This document shows positions 59,472 to 64,000 of a stretch of 64,000 nt of DNA, piece after piece; position 1 is the first letter of the stretch; each line of letters begins with the position of its first letter. This DNA is from Apostichopus japonicus. Taxonomy: Eukaryota > Echinodermata > Holothuroidea > Aspidochirotida > Stichopodidae. The stretch spans positions 14,037,501-14,101,500 of the forward strand of contig NC_092568.1 in NCBI RefSeq assembly GCF_037975245.1. The letters run 5' to 3'. The notes below the pieces were generated by a model that worked only from the letters and a program-made list of their open reading frames with translations, ran no database searches and was not told the origin of the DNA. The translations under genes were made by a program, and so were the position numbers.

Positions 59472-62400
59472 TCGAATCGGATGTGCGACACCGATCAATC
59501 GAATGTTCGACACCGATCAATCGAATGACACCCATCAATCGAATGTTCGACACAGATCATTCGAATGTTCGGCACCAATCAATCAAATGTTCGACACCGA
59601 TCATTCGAATGTTCGGCACCCATCAATCGAATGTGCGACACCGATCAATCAAACGTTCGACACCTATCATTCGAATGTTCGGCACCAATCAATCGAATGT
59701 GCGACACCGATCAATCGAATGTGCGACACCGACTATACGAATGTGCAGTACCGATCAATCGAATGTTCGACACCGATCAATCGAATGTGCACTACCTATC
59801 AATCGAATGTGCGACACCCATCAATCTAATGTTCGACACCGATCAATCGAATCACACCCATCAATCGAATGTTCGACACAGATCATTCGAATGTTCGGCA
59901 CCAATCAATCAAATGTTCGACACCGTACATTCGAATGTTCGGCACCTATCAATCGAATGTGAGGCACCGATCTTTCGAATGATCGGCACCAATCAATCGA
60001 ATGTGCGACACCCATCAATCGAAAGTTCGACACCGATCAATCGAATGTTCGACACCGATCAATCGAATGTGCAGTACCGATCAATCGAATGTGCGACACC
60101 GATCAATCGAATGTGCAGTACCGATCAATCGAATGATACCTTCAATCGAATGTTCGACACAGATCATTCGAATGTTCGACAACCATCAATCGAATGTTCG
60201 GCACCGATCAATCGAATATGCGACACCGACCAAACGAATGTGCAATACCGATCAATCGAATGTTCGACACCGATCAATCGAATGTGCGACACCCATCAAT
60301 CGAATGTTCGACACCGGTCATTCGAATGTTCGACACCGATTAATCGAATGTGCAGTACCGATCAATCGAATGTGCGACACCCATCAATCGAATGTTCGAC
60401 ACCGATCAATCGAATGTGCGACACCCATCAATCGAATGTTCGACACCAATCAATCGAATGTTCGACACCGAACAATCGAATGTGCAGTACCGATCAATCG
60501 AATGTGCGACACCCATCAATCGAATGTTCGACACCCATCAATCGAATGTTCGAAACCGATCAATCGAATGATACCCATCAATCGAAAGTTCGACACAGAT
60601 CATGCGAATGTTTGGCACCCATCGATCGAATGTTCGACACCGATCATTCAAATGCTCGGCACCTATCAATCGAATGTGCGACATCGATCAATCGAACGTG
60701 CGACACCGATCAATCGAATGTGCGACACCGGTCAATGGAATGTGCGACACCCAACAGTCGAATGTAGGAAACCCATCAATTGAATGTTCGACACCGATCA
60801 ATCGAATGTGCGACACCCATCAATCGAATGTTCGACACCGATCATTCGAATGTTCGGCACCCATCAATCGAATGTTCGGCACCCATCAATCGAATGTGCG
60901 GCACCGATCAATCGAATGTGCCACACCGATCAATAGGATGTGCGACACCGGTCAATCGAATGTGCGGCACCGATCAATCGAATGTGCGACACCGATCAAT
61001 CGAATGTTCGACACCCATCAATCGAATGTTCGGCACCGATTAATCGAATATGCGACACCGACCAAACGAATGTGCAATACCGATCAATCGAATGTGCGGC
61101 ACCGATTAATCGAATGTGCGACACCGATCAATCGGATGTGCGACACCCATCGAATGTTCGACACCGATCATTCGAATGTTCGGCACCTATCAATCGAATG
61201 TGAGGCACCGATCTTTCGAATGATCGGCACCAATCAATCGAATGTTCGACAGCAATCAATCGAAATTTCGACACCGATCAATCGAATGTTCGACACCGAT
61301 TAATCGAATGTTCGGCACCGATCAATCGAATGTTCGACACCGATCAATCGAATGTTCGACACCGATCAATCGAATGTGCGACACCGATCAATCGGATGTG
61401 CGACACCGATCAATCGAATGTTCGACACCGATCAATCGAATGACACCCATCAATCGAATGTTCGACACAGATCATTCGAATGTTCGGCACCTATCAATCG
61501 AATGTTCGACACCGATCAATCGAATGATACCCATCAATCGAATGTTCGACACAGATCATTCGAATGTTCGGCACCCATCGATCGAATGTTCGACACCGAT
61601 TATTCGAATGTTCGGCACCCATTAATCGAAATTTCGACACCGATTAATCGAATGTTCGGCACCGATCAATCGAATGTTCGACACCGATCAATCGAATGTT
61701 CGACACCAATCAATCGAATGTGCGACACCCATCAATCGAATGTTCGGCACCCATCAATCGAATGTTCGACACCCATCAATCGAATGTTCGACACCGATCA
61801 ATCGAATGATACCCATCAATCGAATGTTCGACACAGATCATTCGAATGTTCGGCACCAATCAATGGAATGTTCGACACCGGTTATTCGAATGTGCGACAC
61901 CGATCAATCGGATGTGCGACAATAATCAATCGAATGTTCGACACCGATCAATCGAATGACACCCATCAATCGAATGTTCGACACAGATCATTCGAATGTT
62001 CGGCACCAATCAATCAAATGTTCGACACCGATCATTCGAATGTTCGGCACCCATCAATCGAATGTCCGGCACCGATTAATCGAATATGCGACACCGACCA
62101 AACGAATGTGCAATACCGATCAATCGAATGTTCGACACCGATCAATCGAATGTGCGACATCCATCAATCGAATGTTCGACACCGATCATTCGAATGTTCG
62201 ACACCGATCAATCGAATGTGCAGTACCGATCAATCGAATGTGCGACACCCATCAATCGAATGTTCGACACCGATCTATCGAATGTGCGACACCCATCAAT
62301 CGAATGTTCGACACCGATCAATCGAATGTTCGACACCGAACAATCGAATGTGCAGTACCGATCAATCGAATGTGCGACACCCATCAATCGAATGTTCGGC

Positions 62401-64000
62401 ACCCATCAATCGAATGTTCGACACTCATCAATCGAATGTTCGAAACCGATCAATCGAATGATACCCATCAATCGAAAGTTCGACACAGATCATGCGAATG
62501 TTCGAAACCGATCAATCGAATGATACCCATCAATCGAATGTTCGACACAGATCATTCGAATGTTCGGCACCCATCAATCGAATGTTCGACACCGATCAAT
62601 CGAATGTGCGACACCGATCAATCGGATGTGCGACACCCATCAATCGAATGTTCGACACAGATCATTCGAATGTTCGGCACCAATCAATCAAATGTTCCAC
62701 ACCGATCATTCGAATGATCGGCACCCATCCATCGAATGTTCGGCACTGATTAATCGAATACGCGACACCGACCAAACGAATGTGCAATACCGATCAATCG
62801 AATGTGCGGCACCGATTAATCGAATGTGCGACACCGATCAATCGGATGTGCGACACCCATCAAATGTTCGACACCGATCATTCGAATGTTCGGCACCTAT
62901 CAATCGAATGTGAGGCACCGATCTTTCGAATGATCGGCACCAATCAATCGAATGTTCGACAGCAATCAATCGAATGTTCGGCACCCATCAATCGAATGTG
63001 CGGCACCGATCAATCGAATGTGCGACACCGATCAATCGAATGTGCGACACCCATCAATCGAATGTTCGAAACCGATCAATCGAATGATACCTTCAATCGA
63101 ATGTTCGACACAGATCATTCGAATGTTCGGCACCGAATAATCGAATGTGCAGTACCGATCAATCGAATGTGCGACACCCATCAATCGAATGTTCGGCACC
63201 CATCAATCGAATGTTCGACACCCATCAATCGAATGTTCGAAACCGATCAATCGAATGATACCCATCAATCGAAAGTTCGACACAGATCATGCGAATGTTC
63301 GGCACCCATCGATCGAATGTTCGACACCGATCATTCAAATGTTCGACACCGATCAATCGAATGTGCGACATCGATCAATTGAATGTGAGGTACCGATCTT
63401 TCGAATGATCGGCACCAATCAATCGAATGTTCGACAGCAATCAATCGAATGTTCGGCACCCATCAATCGAATGTGCGGCACCGATCAATCGAATGTGCGA
63501 CACCGATCAATCGAATGTGCGACACCCATCAATCGAATGTTCGACACCGATCAATCGAATGTTCGACACCGATCAATCGAATGTGCAGTACCGATCAATC
63601 GAATGTGCGACACCCATCAATCGAATGATACCTTCAATCGAATGTTCGACACCGATCAATCGAATGTGCAGTACCGATCAATCGAATGTGCGACACCCAT
63701 CAATCGAATGTTCGAAACCGATCAATCGAATGATACCTTCAATCGAATGTTCGACACAGATCATTCGAATGTTCGGCACCCATCAATCGAATGTTCGACA
63801 CCGATCAATCGAATGTGCGACACCGATCAATCGGATGTGCGACACCCATCAATCGAATGTTCGACACAGATCATTCGAATGTTCGGCACCAATCAATCAA
63901 ATGTTCCACACCGATCATTCGAATGTTCGGCACCCATCCATCGAATGTTCGGCACCGATTAATCGAATACGCGACACCGACCAAACGAATGTGCAATACC
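59472..64000 (-). repeat. 22-bp satellite, subfamily D block, reverse, running off the window
   Basis: About 206 monomers of GACACCGATCAATCGAATGT type from the flip at TGTGTCGA|ATCGGATGTGCGACACC to the window end, so the array continues beyond. Phrases are reused at several scales. The string ATCAATCGGATGTGCGACAC with following ACAGATCATTCGAATGTTCG recurs near 61,390, 62,610 and 63,820. Confidence 0.95.

Noticed and set aside
25117-64000. Telomeric repeat
   Set aside because: Telomere repeats of animals are short G-rich units of one orientation (such as TTAGGG). This is a 22-bp, CpG-rich unit in both orientations.
25117-64000. Array of transcription-factor or operator sites because of the GGTACC / GATC palindromes
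   Set aside because: The palindromes are simply part of a tandem unit repeated over 1,600 times. No promoter or gene is nearby to regulate.

Overview
This 64 kb window looks like non-genic, repeat-packed DNA from an animal genome, most likely a marine invertebrate. The evidence is a decayed LINE endonuclease, an integrase pseudogene with eukaryotic splice sites, tRNA-derived SINE-like pieces, hAT-like MITEs, no bacterial-style operons, and no long ORF outside tandem repeats. I cannot name the species. I found no intact cellular protein gene, functional tRNA or rRNA gene, or CRISPR array. || Left part (1 to about 25.1 kb): AT-rich sequence made of nested mobile-element remnants. These are a 0.95 kb fold-back element with a tRNA-like core (2.3-3.3 kb); a hAT-like MITE with 10-bp terminal repeats and an 8-bp target duplication (6.5-7.1 kb), next to a truncated sister copy; three members of a second GC-rich MITE family (5.5, 7.1 and 8.9 kb); a tRNA-Thr-like SINE fragment (9.3 kb); a solo-LTR-like insertion (11.0-12.1 kb); and a 10.4 kb giant inverted repeat (13.03-23.44 kb). 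Each 3.8-3.9 kb arm of that repeat carries a broken, intron-bearing integrase gene of the Ty3/gypsy-integrase (Ginger-like) type. It ends TGTAGCAG...CTGCTACA, is flanked by CCGG, and sits inside or against a minus-strand LINE endonuclease remnant (23.44-24.27 kb). || Right part (25.1-64 kb): about 36.5 kb of one 22-bp satellite. It comes in four sequence subfamilies, called here A (TTCGATTGATCGGTACC), B (TTCGATTTAACGGTACC), C (TTCGATTTATCGGTACC) and D (TTCGATTGATCGGTGTC), arranged in blocks that switch orientation several times. Higher-order structure is plain: a 3,133-bp unit is present nearly three times in a row (28.36-37.67 kb), with smaller 550-bp, about 0.5-kb and 132-bp units elsewhere. 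The array is interrupted by a 1.56 kb transposon-like spacer (44.58-46.14 kb), most of which recurs inverted at 47.33-48.19 kb with over 99% identity. The spacer's two ends (CAGTGTTCGA...) look like satellite monomers and lie in phase with the array. This suggests that the satellite was born from, or captured, the transposon terminus. || Because 22 leaves remainder 1 on division by 3, and the repeat lacks stops on one strand, all three frames of that strand stay open. The many long reading frames across the array (up to 523 codons) are therefore read as phantom genes rather than proteins.
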